NCBI GenBank assembly: GCA_030015575.1
Contig: CM057337.1
Span: forward strand, 340,762,583 to 340,826,582
Source: Agapanthus africanus
Lineage: Eukaryota > Streptophyta > Magnoliopsida > Asparagales > Amaryllidaceae
Direction: 5' to 3'
DNA length: 64,000 bases
In this document: piece by piece, positions 22,528 through 32,560 of the stretch
How the letters are laid out: each line of letters opens with the position of its first letter
Position numbering within the stretch: the first letter of the stretch is position 1
Translations under genes and position numbers: made by a program
The notes under the pieces: generated by a model
Told to the model about the DNA's origin: nothing
What the model saw: only the letters and a program-made list of their open reading frames with translations
The model's database searches: none

Positions 22528-22564
22528 CTATCAGGTGCTGTCACCAAGACTGGCACCCTGATAG
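22528..22564. repeat. Long hairpin in D LTR
   Basis: CTATCAGG-TGC and GCA-CCCTGATAG form an 11-bp stem with one bulged base around a 14-nt loop. It is also present in the other D LTR near 42099. Confidence 0.6.
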
Positions 22565-23310
22565 GTACGTATCATACGCTATCCCGAAAGCACGAGTGCC
22601 TAGCTCTGACCCTCGCTTTTCGATGTATCCATACGCACATGACTTCAGTCGGTATACCCATGATAACCGCCGAGTCATAGATAATGTCACCGGAAGGTAT
22701 GGTTCCCCTGTCGGGCTTATCGGCGTGGTACATTGTTCAGTTGATAAAACTGCACATTTGTTATTACATTTTTCCTACTATTTCTATACTAGAAAAGGTG
22801 TTTATAATAATATATGATACATATGAGAGTTTATCTGTAAACATACTATTTTTCATGTGTTGACATATTATAATTAACATTTGGTAGGAAAATGTATGCA
22901 AAAATACCATTGACCAAATCTTAATGGAAAAATTAATATCTTAATATAACAAACTCTACTAAATATTATCTGTTGAGTTATTGTGCAGAAATTGCAGGGC
23001 TAAAATCAAGGGAATCAAAGTTGTTAGAGCAAACCTGCCTAATTAAGAAAGCAAACTAGGAAATCAAGTCTGGCAGTAACTACGAGAAGATTTTCAGTTT
23101 CCTGAGATTCAAAAGTTCGCCACATGTCACACAGATGAAGCCCCAGAAGAACCAACATGAGATCTCACTGTTTGGCCGCGGATCCATGGCCAAACCCACC
23201 TATTGGCTGCGGATCCGCCGTAAGAGAGAAGACTTGGGAGATGGGATTTCTTCTGTTGGATCTTAACTACTAGTTTCCAATTTAGGAGACTAGGGTTCTG
23301 GCTTTTGGAG

Positions 23311-23318
23311 TATAAATA
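23311..23318 (+). promoter_or_regulatory. TATA box of E (5' LTR)
   Basis: TATAAATA in a GC-richer context, at the same place in the 3' LTR (28904-28911). Transcription of E would start about 30 nt downstream. Confidence 0.75.
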
Positions 23319-23494
23319 AGGACCGAGAGCCTCTTGGAAAAATTATCATGCCGACGAGATCACGAAGTCCAAGACGGCTCACGCATCCAGGCTGATCATC
23401 AACAGTTTATCTACCTCCTTAGAAGAGATCGAGAAGCAAACTAGTATTTGTAATCATTTTCTAAGGAAACAAAGTGTAATGGGTTTTGTTGATT

Positions 23495-23500
23495 AATAAA
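23495..23500 (+). terminator. Polyadenylation signal in E 5' LTR
   Basis: AATAAA about 180 nt after the TATA box, in TTGATTAATAAAGG; the 3' LTR copy at 29088-29093 would be the one used, leaving R between TATA and this site. Confidence 0.65.
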
Positions 23501-24203
23501 GGTAGTTCTTTTTCTTAGTCTATTTCTTTGTAGTTTCATTATGAATTCTCTCTCCATCTCTTCTTCTCCCAACATGCGCGAGTAATTCTCCGCTTGTTAG
23601 GGTTCGTAGGATTAGGGTAGGTTAATGGATGATGAAAATCCTTAAACTCTTTTTACGTCCTATAAAGTTTATAAACTTTATCAAAAGAATCATTAACATC
23701 CTAATCGGGCGCGCTACCAATTTATTGTTAGTCTCGACCGCGATTAGAGATTAAATTAATGATTATTTTGGTAAAGGCTAGATATGAACGGAGTTCCATG
23801 TCGAGATAGGGGTTAAGAGTGGGAACCCTTTTCCCTCCAGAAACCCTAATCTACATGCATCACTGTCGTTGTAGTTTTAAATCTATTAAAGGATAAAAAG
23901 GGTAATCTTTAATTAATCATCCATAACTACTAAATCCTAATGAACCCTACAAGCCCCTTTCTTATATAAACTTACCTCCGTAGTTAATCTAGATCTATAT
24001 TTTGCATCAGTGTTTAACGTAGATCTAAATCCTACAACCATTCTTCAATATTCTTTATCCCTCCTCTCTCTTTCAACACATCTAAAGTAAGAATAAAAGA
24101 TTCAACGTTTCCCAGAGGACGACCCGTACTCATCTCGGTCTAGCTACACGCGACACTGTTATTGATTGCGGTTAACTACTACATAAATTTCATACCAATC
24201 AAA

Positions 24204-24222
24204 TGGCGCCGTTGCTGGGGAT
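24204..24222 (+). other. PBS of E (tRNA-Asp type)
   Basis: TGGCGCCGTTGCTGGGGAT begins two bases after the LTR and matches the 3' end of plant tRNA-Asp with one mismatch, the primer used by Athila-type elements. Confidence 0.88.
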
Positions 24223-25163
24223 ACTGCGTAATTTTTTATTCTTACTATTTGTGTTGAGTTCTTATTCGAACTATATCATAATCAAAACAAAACTGCAAAT
24301 TGTATATTTAACGATTATTGTGTGAATTTTGCGAGGAGATCTGGAGTCACAGAATTGAGGAAACCGAGAGACAGAGACATTCATCAAGATCCAGAGGAGT
24401 ACAGGAGGCCACGTAGCAAAAACTCATCACCTGATCCCTCAAGTCGGCGGCGGAACCGCGGCAAGAAGAGCCATTCGGCGGCAGAACTGCGGCGCAATAG
24501 AGGAATTAGGGTTCCAAACTTCTCTGGTAAGATTCTCAACTCTTTCTCTCTCCTCTGAAATCCAATAAAATATCTTTTCTGCAGGATTCTTTGCAAAATA
24601 TCGCCGCTCAAAAATCTTTTTGCAAAGTTTTGTTATTGGTTTGTTATTTCATATTTTAATACGGATTTTTAAGGGGCAAGACCAAAATTCAGATTAGGTA
24701 GGGATTTCATCACCCTTCCTAAGCCCCACAAATCACAAAACGAGAATCCGCATAACCCTATATTAATTTAAAAAATATCTATACAAGACTCTAAGGACTG
24801 TCGCGCTCAATAAAGACAGAGGAAGGTCGTGGGTAATCTATCACTTATTCGCATTACTTTTGTGGTGTCTAGGCAAGTGTGTCTAAGGCAAGTGGTTAAT
24901 TAATTAGGCCCACTACTTACGTAGTGGATACCTCCCACTTACCTGGCACTTACCTGGCCACAAGAGTAGTAAAGAGGTGGTAGAGGATCGATCCTGCGGC
25001 TTGTCCTTTGGAAGTCTAGGAGCGGTCTAGAGACTGGACCTAGGTAACCATAGTTCTAGGGTTGTTTGTGTATTTTTGTGTGATTTGTCTAAATCCGTCA
25101 TTTTTCAAAACAAACCAATTATTTTCTCCCCTTTTACCCCTTTCCCCTTCTTCTCTTCTTATA
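24223..25163 (+). other. E leader, non-coding, with GC repeat
   Basis: About 940 bases between PBS and the first gag-like ATG. It holds two direct copies of a GC palindrome module at 24446-24464 and 24477-24494 (GGCGG(C)GGAACCGCGGC and GGCGGCAGAACTGCGGC). A 78-codon frame across it looks like chance. Confidence 0.6.
24446..24494 (+). repeat. Duplicated GC palindrome module in E leader
   Basis: Two units with GAAC at the centre, arms GGCGG or GCGGC. Unit 1 shares CGGAACCGCGGCAA with the C1 leader, and unit 2 matches the inverted unit there (GGCGGCAGAACT). Confidence 0.7.
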
Positions 25164-25271
25164 ATGGGTGACCTAAACAGAAGAACACTTGCCGAGCTTT
25201 GCTGTCCACAAGCAGTATCTCTTGTTTTCGTAATCCCTTCGGTATACCGTCCGACTCTCCCATGTCCTTAA
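25164..25271 (+). pseudogene. Gag-like start of E, 35 codons
   Basis: ATG at 25164 opens MGDLNRRTLAELCCP, which resembles the N-terminus of Athila-type Gag from general knowledge of the family. The frame ends at TAA 25269-25271 without any further gag sequence, and overlaps the start of the 571-codon frame in another phase. Either a truncated gag whose frame was lost, or an upstream ORF. Confidence 0.45.
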
Positions 25272-26914
25272 GAGATCGGATAGAACAAGAGGGTAGAAAC
25301 AGTTGGCGACCTCAATCCATGTCCTATCAACAGTATCCTAATTCTACACCTATTTCTGTTGATACTCCGAGTAAGAATGCCCCTATACGCATGTCCATTG
25401 CTGAGCATATAGCTAGGGCTAGAGGCCAAAGTTTCAACCCGGACCAATATCAACCATTACCACCACTGTCCAAAGAAGAGCTTGATAGGCGGTTTGTGGC
25501 ATATATGATGTCTATTGAAAATAGCCAACCAACCAACCCATATCAATATTCTTCTTATCATAATATTGATCCTACTCCTACCCAAGTTCCGCAACCATTC
25601 TATTTCTATCAATCCAATCCGACTTTTCCACCTTCTCTAGACAGTCCTTCTAATCAGTCATTTGGGAGTTTTAATCGTCCACAAGAATTTCAAACTTATC
25701 CTGAAACCCCTTATCGACCCATGTCTAGTCTTGAGCAGACATTAGAAAATTTTTTGGAAATGTCGAACCAAATAACAGAGTGGATGCAAGCAAATAATTT
25801 CAAACCAACCCAAAATTTTTCAGTATATGATTCGGGCATAGGACAAAATGATAATTTGGGTAGTGAGACAGAACTGTACACCCTTACTAATCAAACCTCC
25901 CTATTCAAAACTGAAATCCATAACTCCAGTTTCATAGATTCATTAAGTACACCAAATAGAATGTCTGATAAGTTGTGTGACTTTGTAGTGTTTGATTTAT
26001 CCGACTGTGAAGGGTCCATTTCAAGTGAAACCATACCCAACCCTTGTGATCTTTACACCTCCACTCTTGAACCAAAACTGATTGAATACCATACTTTTGA
26101 TGAGGTGTTTGAGAATTTTAACCTTCACTTGAATGGGGTGATTGACGTTGGGGATATATTGATTGATGAACCCGAAATTTTTGATGATTTTGTCCCACCA
26201 ATTCATCAGATCCTTTCACTTCCTTGTGGTCATCATCTTGAGCTTTTAATTCTTCCCGAACCCCAAATACGTCTTGAAGTTGATGATAATGGTATACTCG
26301 AAGATCAGACCGAAATACAGCCTCCATCTTCCACATCTGGTTCAGCAACACTCGACACATCAATTTGTTTACCCATTTCACCTTCTACTTTCTCCTGTTC
26401 TTCTGTTCCTATAGTTTCAGTGAGTTTTGATGAATCACAATCCATTAATTCAAGTTCAATAATACCAGAAATTCAACTTGATTTGGATATTTTTGAAAAT
26501 AAGGTAGATGAGTTTTTCGAGTCCTCTACTTCAGTGATTTTTGATGAATCAAGTAGGATAAATTCTGGCACAAAACTCTTTGACAGCAAAATGTTCGATC
26601 ACACCATTGATAACAGTTTTGAAGAACTTTTTGCTAACGAACTTGAATTTTTAAACAATACGGATTTTGTGATCGATCGATCTCCACCAATAGAGGTTGA
26701 ACCGCCATCATTTTTTCTTCCTAATCATTCACATTCATCCTCATTCTTTCTTTTCTCTAATTTAAAATTCAAACCCTTTCCAGACCACCTCTTATCCCTC
26801 CCCTATTTTTTCTTGACTCGATACAACACATTTTTCCACCGACCTATACGCTATACTGATAAAATCATTGAATGGTTGGTGTTAACTTTTAGTCTTTGTA
26901 AAGTCTTACTTTGA
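25199..26914 (+). CDS. 571-aa protein of unknown function in element E
   Basis: The only long intact frame in the window. The first ATG is at 25199; a second in-frame ATG at 25262 (MSLRDRIEQEG) is an equally likely start because the first 21 codons overlap the gag-like frame. Residues 30-200 are rich in Pro, Gln, Ser and Tyr and probably disordered; 230-340 are acidic; 370-460 are Ser-rich and contain a repeated SVxFDESxxINS motif; the last 60 are hydrophobic and end IIEWLVLTFSLCKVLL, a possible membrane or packing segment. No zinc knuckle, protease, RT, integrase or known gag core is visible. Retention of the frame between LTRs that already differ suggests use until recently. It could be a structural or accessory protein; function unknown. 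Confidence 0.7.
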   Translation: MLSTSSISCFRNPFGIPSDSPMSLRDRIEQEGRNSWRPQSMSYQQYPNSTPISVDTPSKNAPIRMSIAEHIARARGQSFNPDQYQPLPPLSKEELDRRFVAYMMSIENSQPTNPYQYSSYHNIDPTPTQVPQPFYFYQSNPTFPPSLDSPSNQSFGSFNRPQEFQTYPETPYRPMSSLEQTLENFLEMSNQITEWMQANNFKPTQNFSVYDSGIGQNDNLGSETELYTLTNQTSLFKTEIHNSSFIDSLSTPNRMSDKLCDFVVFDLSDCEGSISSETIPNPCDLYTSTLEPKLIEYHTFDEVFENFNLHLNGVIDVGDILIDEPEIFDDFVPPIHQILSLPCGHHLELLILPEPQIRLEVDDNGILEDQTEIQPPSSTSGSATLDTSICLPISPSTFSCSSVPIVSVSFDESQSINSSSIIPEIQLDLDIFENKVDEFFESSTSVIFDESSRINSGTKLFDSKMFDHTIDNSFEELFANELEFLNNTDFVIDRSPPIEVEPPSFFLPNHSHSSSFFLFSNLKFKPFPDHLLSLPYFFLTRYNTFFHRPIRYTDKIIEWLVLTFSLCKVLL

Positions 26915-27026
26915 CAAAATGACTCACCCCCTCTTAAAATGCTTCATATTGTCTAACTCATGTTTAGGGGGGGCATATTTTTGGCTCTTGAACATACTTT
27001 TGTCCTCAAATTTGTGAGCCAAAAAT

Positions 27027-27040
27027 AAGTTTGGGGGAGG
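27027..27040 (+). other. Extra polypurine-like tract 1 in E
   Basis: AAGTTTGGGGGAGG, almost identical to the functional tract at 28312 but 1.3 kb upstream of the LTR. Confidence 0.6.
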
Positions 27041-27142
27041 ATTTTCACTTTCATAAATTCTTGTCCCCATTAATAATGTCCTCCCAAGCTTACAGGTTTT
27101 TGTGATCTAGCAGATAGCAACAGTGAGGACACTGCTGAAAAC

Positions 27143-27156
27143 AAGTTTGGGGGAGG
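27143..27156 (+). other. Extra polypurine-like tract 2 in E
   Basis: A second exact AAGTTTGGGGGAGG, 116 bases after the first. Confidence 0.6.
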
Positions 27157-28311
27157 TTTGTGCTTATTCACGTATTATTTTGCATTATACTATATATAAG
27201 CACAAAACAAAATATAATAAATTTTTTTTGTACATAAATAAGATAATAAAAGAGTAGAAAGTGAAAAATTATATTTAAAAGATAGGAATAGTTTAAGAAA
27301 ATTAGAAGTTTTCTTAAACGAAACTAGTAATAAGTAGTTATGAGCCATTGTCTCAAGGGTTAGTAAGATGAAAGAAGTCACTAATCTGAGAATAAAAATA
27401 AGTCTGAAAAATAGTTCCTATTCTGGAACCCAAACATTTGAATATCGATACCCTACTATACGCACTTACACATGTCTTGAAACTCGGGATAGTAGAGGAT
27501 AACTTGAAATGCTCTTGTCTAAAAGCCAAAGTATGAAGAAAATAATAAATGAAGAAAATATAAAAATGGTGAAAAGAAAAAAATGAACACTGGTTTTGTT
27601 ATCGCCAAGGCAGCAATAAAAAAATATAGCGAGGGTGCTTCATCACTTAGTGCCTTAGACCAACTGGTCTGGGAGTCACTGCTAAGCCTTAGGTGGTGCA
27701 AGACGAGGAAAATACTATCACCTAATCAGCAAGCACATAAGTAATCGGTCGGTTAGTACCTCAAGAAGTATTAACGATCGCATGAAAATGTGTGAGCAAA
27801 TCCATTAATTTTCATCAAATTAAAAAGTACTGAGGTAGATGGACAAGAGTATGATAGCTTGAATTGAATTCTCCGAGTGTAGAGATGTCCATTACACACA
27901 CGTAGGGTTATATGATCGATGTTTGGATGAAAAGTAGGAATCAAGAATAAAGACAATGTTTTATTGAGGGATGATGTGATTTCTAACATCTTTTCATGAC
28001 TATTAAGATAGGGCTTATGACAACTGAAAAGCTAGTGTAGTTGGAAACTCTAAATTTTCAAAGTATTTCTTTTATGGTTCTTATCTTTATACGTAAATTT
28101 CACCATCTCTCTTTTATTATAGGATTTTGTGGGTGTAATCCGCTGAAAACGCTCAGGAGACAACATTCCTCCTACTAGGGATATCTAAAGGTTTAACGGC
28201 TTGTTGCACGTGCTCAGTGCAATCGTGTTTGCCTACGAAAGCGTGCTTAGTTTTCTCCTTTCTTTTTCTCCTTCTCTTGAATAAACTAGTTTGCTCGGGA
28301 CGATCAAAGAT

Positions 28312-28326
28312 AAGTTTGGGGGTATT
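28312..28326 (+). other. Polypurine tract of E
   Basis: AAGTTTGGGGGTATT directly before the 3' LTR; plus-strand primer. Confidence 0.85.
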
Positions 28327-29797
28327 TGTTCAGTTGATAAAACTGCACATTTGATATTATATTTTTCCTACTATTTCTATACTAGAAAATGTGTTTATTA
28401 TAATATATGATACATATGAGGGTTTATCTGTAAACATACTATTTTTCATGTGTTGATATATTATAATTAACATTTGGTAGGAAAATGTATGCAAAAATAC
28501 CATTGACCAAATCTTAATGGAAAAATTAATATCTCAATATAACAAACTCTACTAAATATTATCTGTTGAGTTATTGTGCAGAAATTGCAGGGCTAAAATC
28601 AAGGGAATCAAAGTTGTTAGAGCAAACCAGCCTAATTAAGAAAGCAAACCAAGAAATCAAGTCTGGCGGTAACTACGAGAAGATTTTTAGTTTCCCGATA
28701 TTCAAAAGATCGCCACGTGTCACATAGATGAAGCCCCCGAAAAACCAACATGAGATCTCACTGTTTGGCCGCGGATCCGCAGCCAAACCCACCTATTGGC
28801 CGCGGATCCGCCGCAAGAGAGAAGACTTGGGAGATGGGATTTCTTCTGTTAGATCTTAACTACTAGTTTTCAATTTAGGAGACTAGGGTTCTGGCTTTTG
28901 GAGTATAAATAAGGACCGAGAGCCTCTTGGAAAAATTATCAAGACGACGAGATCACGAAGTCCAAAATAGCTCACGCATTCAGGCTGATCATCAACGGTT
29001 CATCTACCTTCTTAGAAGAGATCGAGAAGCAAACTAGTATTTGTAATCATTTTCTAAGGAAACAAAGTGTAATGAGTTTTGTTGATTAATAAAGGTAGTT
29101 CTTTTTCTTAGTCTATTTCTTTGTAGTTTCATTATGAATTCTCTCTCCATCTCTTCTTCTCCCAACATGCGCGAGTAATTCTCCGCTTGTTAGGGTTCGT
29201 AGGATTAGGGTAGGTTAATGGATGATGAAAATCCTTAAACTCTTTTTACGTCCTATAAAGTTTATAAACTTTATCAAAAGAATCATTAACATCCTAATCG
29301 GGCGCGCTACCAATTTATTGTTAGTCTCGACCGCGATTAGAGATTAGATTAATGATTATTTTGGTAAAGGCTAGATATGAACGGAGTTCCATGTCGAGAT
29401 AGGGGTTAAGAGTGGGAACCCTTTTCCCTCCAGAAACCCTAATCTACATGCATCACTGTCGTTCTAGTTTTAAATCTATTAAAAGATAAAAAGGGTAATC
29501 TTTAATTAATCATCCATAACTACTAAATCCTAAAGAACCCTACAAGGCCCCTTCTTATATAAACCTACCTCCGTAGTTAATCTGGATCTATATTTTGCAT
29601 CAGTGTTTAACGTAGATCTAGATCCAACAACCATTCTTCAATATTCTTTATCCCTCCTCTCTTTTTTAACACATCTAAAGTAAGAATAAAAGATTCAACG
29701 TTTCCCAGAGGACGACCCATTCTCATCTCGGTCTAGCTACACGCGACACCGTTATTGATTGCGGTTAACTACTACTACATAAATTTCATACCAATCA
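28327..29797 (+). repeat. 3' LTR of E
   Basis: 1471 bp, TGTTCAG...CCAATCA, followed by TSD TACAT. By eye a few percent different from the 5' LTR, with most changes in the first 100 bases and around the GC palindromes. Confidence 0.95.
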
Positions 29798-31979
29798 TAC
29801 ATCGACATCCCTTTCTTGACCTGGGGTACCTCCGGGCCCCACCATGTACCCTCATAAGGCCTCGACTCCTCCTCGTAGGGGTATATATATCAGAACCGAT
29901 AAAACTCATGATGGATGCTGAAATATCATATCAAGGGAAACCGGGTTTTCAAATAATGCATAATTTCATGAACTCCTACGGTCCCCAAATCCAGAAAACA
30001 TCATGAAAAATTCATATAACAATACGAAAATCCAAGAATATGATATATGCAACATAAACTGAAATGTAAGCATATAAAGGAAAAGTCGCTAATTTACTGC
30101 AACAAGTTAATATAAAATATCATGCGGTTCCTATTTTATCCAATTCTAAATAACATCAAGTAAAGGTAAACATGTAGCTATAATTGTCGTATGTGTAAAC
30201 ACAAAGGTATAGCAAGGTATATTATCTACCTATAAGTAATGATGTAGTATACCTCTTAGATATAAGTGAAATATGTGCAAGGTATATATATAGCTATGTC
30301 GTAAAGTGTGTATGTACCTATCACTAATGGTACAATACTCTATAGGTATACGGGTATCTAGCATATAAGTATATGAAGGCATATGTGTAAGCATGTAGAT
30401 ATACAGGTATGCTATATGTCATATGCGATAAGAAATATGAATCAATGTCACAATGTCCCTAACCAAGAAATATCCTAACTATAAGTGGTTTGTGTGTGAC
30501 ATGGCAATTATTGACGGTGTGTGTAGTATACAATCAGTGCTCGTGCAACATGAATCGTCAATAATATGTGCAGTGTCCTAAGGCTACTAGTCCAAGAACA
30601 ACAATATCTAAGCTATAGGGTAAATGCGCAATTCTAAATATGATATAGAATATGCGACAAGTATTAACATTTCTAGCCCAGACGCATAACGCCATGCGGG
30701 CGATTCCCCTGTAGATGTTAAATCTACTCTCCAACGCTCCAAGCTAGGTGAATCCTACCACATGTTTTCCCTTTGTAGCAGTGTCCGTAGTCCCCGCCTG
30801 CGAACCTGCAACACAAGCAATACAACAAGTATATATTAATAATAGACCTAAAATACTTACAATCAACACGGGCCAACACAACACACATACGTACTCTAAA
30901 GGGTTCGTATTGCAGCTTTCGCGTATAGCGACACTACGAAACCAACTCAGCGCAACAGCAACACGTAACACGCATCGTATCGGATAACGTATCGCACGAA
31001 ACGAAACACTAGAAATATGCAAAATGATCCCAGATTTTTCTGTGCTAACAATTTGTAAAAATTGCAAGTATCATGAGATTACCAATCACCCCAGAGACCC
31101 CTACACCAAAAACCAACACCCAGGTCTCTACTCTGGCCGCAAATTGTGGCCAGAAGCAATAAATCTGCGGCCTGAACAAGGAGGAATTGGATCGTATTTT
31201 GAGGGTAGGTTCTAGGTCTATATACTAGGTTACTGTCAAGTCAATTTTTGGAACAAATACTTAGTTTAACAGCAGATCATCCGAGACCCCAAATCGACAC
31301 TAAAAATACGATATTTATCCGAAACGATACGATACGCGATAAAAACAGCAACTTTAAAGCTAAGCTACACAAAAATAACTTAAACAACTGCAAGGAAACA
31401 TTACCTAATCAAATGAACACAAAGATCCTAGCTTTGTATGATCCAAGGCATCCATGAGGCAAAATCCAAGAAAAGGTGTGATTTTGATGATGTTTTGGTG
31501 AATTTGTGATGGATTTTGAGATGGGGTGAGAGAGAGTGTTCAGAATTTGTATGAGGGACAAAGAAAAATGAGAAATAGATAGAGGAAAAGAGAGAGGGTG
31601 TGAGGAAATGAGAGAGGGAGGTGAGTGTAGGGTGAGGTGAAGGTGAGTGTATCATTAGCATTAATTGCTAACCATGTCTCACATTTATTGTTTTCACACC
31701 TCACACAAAACAAAACCAAGTAAAATATCTCTCTTCTTACTCACAAAAGATTAAAGGTTAAGAAAAAGGGTGGATTAAACAAGGATTAGGTTAAGGGTCT
31801 TGGTTACTAAAACTAGATTAGCACAAACAAAACTCACATTTTACGTGCATGCTTATAACAAATAATAATAAATTATTAATTAAATGTTATAAAATGTGAG
31901 GAACCCAAATTGGTAAACTTTTTACAGTAAACCCGCATTAATGTCTAAACGAACACTAACCGAAATCTAAGGCGTTACA

Positions 31980-31991
31980 ATCTCCCCCCTT
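31980..31991 (-). other. Polypurine tract of D
   Basis: Minus strand AAGGGGGGAGAT abuts TGTAACGCC, the start of the 3' LTR. Confidence 0.85.
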
Positions 31992-32555
31992 ATAGAAAAT
32001 TCATCCCCGAATTAAAAATTCTTTCTAAGCGTACCTTCAAAGAGAATATTACAAACTCTCAAATCTCGCTCGCAGCCTCCTAAGTGATTACCTCACTATA
32101 CGGCTACGTCCAAGAAAAACCCTTCACAGATGGCAAGACTCTTGACCGACGTTTCTCCACCTGCCGAGCCATTAACTCAATTGGCTGCTGGTGAACGAAA
32201 GATCGCGTCCAAGCTAATGCTGAATTATGTGAGAAAGGTCATGAAGGTAATTGCAAAGTATCGACACAAGGAAATACGGGGTGAATACTCAATAATCTGG
32301 ACGGAAGTGCCAAATTAAAGGCAACGAAACTAACTCGCTTTAAGGATCTCAAAAGGACCTACAATTCTGGGATAAGCTTCCCAAAACTCAACATGTCATT
32401 TATCAGAAAAATCAGTAGGAATATATGATCTGCCACTGTGAACTTGAATCTGCGACCATCTCGGTCGGCATATGACCTCTGTCCGCCATGGATAATTCTT
32501 ATCCTGACCTAAAATAACTGGATCATCTCCGAAGTCTCTAGACTAGCTGGGGTCC
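31992..32555 (-). pseudogene. Integrase C-terminus and chromodomain-like tail of D
   Basis: Minus strand at about 32350-32530 reads a QRSYADRDGRRFKFTVADH segment then GKLIPELGPFEI, the C-terminal part of gypsy integrase. Nearer the LTR (about 32040-32180), ELMARQVEKRRSRVLPSVKG then a degenerate EAASEI segment resembles the chromodomain end of plant chromoviruses. Several stops and shifts. In intact relatives this tail directs integration into heterochromatin. Confidence 0.68.
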
Positions 32556-32560
32556 AAAAA

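Larger units (their letters stand above)
22734..24201 (+). repeat. 5' LTR of E
   Basis: Paired with 28327-29797. Contains a TATA box, an AATAAA and two GC palindromes (CCGCGGATCC-type) near 23175-23220. Confidence 0.95.
26915..28311 (+). other. E 3' untranslated region
   Basis: No coding. It begins with TTTAGGGGGGGCAT (26963) and has two AAGTTTGGGGGAGG tracts, then AT-rich sequence with weak open frames on the minus strand that show no family resemblance. Confidence 0.7.
22734..29797 (+). mobile_element. E: non-autonomous LTR retrotransposon with one intact ORF
   Basis: A 7064-bp element inserted in the D LTR with perfect TSD TACAT (22729-22733, 29798-29802). LTRs are 1468 and 1471 bp (TGTTCAG...CCAATCA). 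The PBS matches tRNA-Asp and the purine tract AAGTTTGGGGGT abuts the 3' LTR, both typical of Athila/Tat-type gypsy elements. The 4.1-kb interior has no protease, RT, RNase H or integrase. It contains a short gag-like start and a 571-codon frame of unknown role. It must depend on a partner element for transposition. Confidence 0.93.
21157..31979 (-). repeat. 3' LTR of D, interrupted by E
   Basis: Minus strand begins TGTAACGCC and ends GGGTCGTGACA. E plus its TACAT duplication occupies 22734-29802; D text continues from GGCGTGGTACAT to CGACATCCC exactly as in the other D LTR at 42296-42310. Net length about 3754 bp. No gene. Confidence 0.93.

Noticed and set aside
27519..27989. Small minus-strand frames in the E 3' region
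   Set aside because: AT-rich, no conserved motif, opposite to element transcription.
31428..31661. 77-codon frames repeated in both D LTRs (also 57716-57949)
   Set aside because: Copies of LTR sequence, purine-rich strand read in reverse, no family resemblance.
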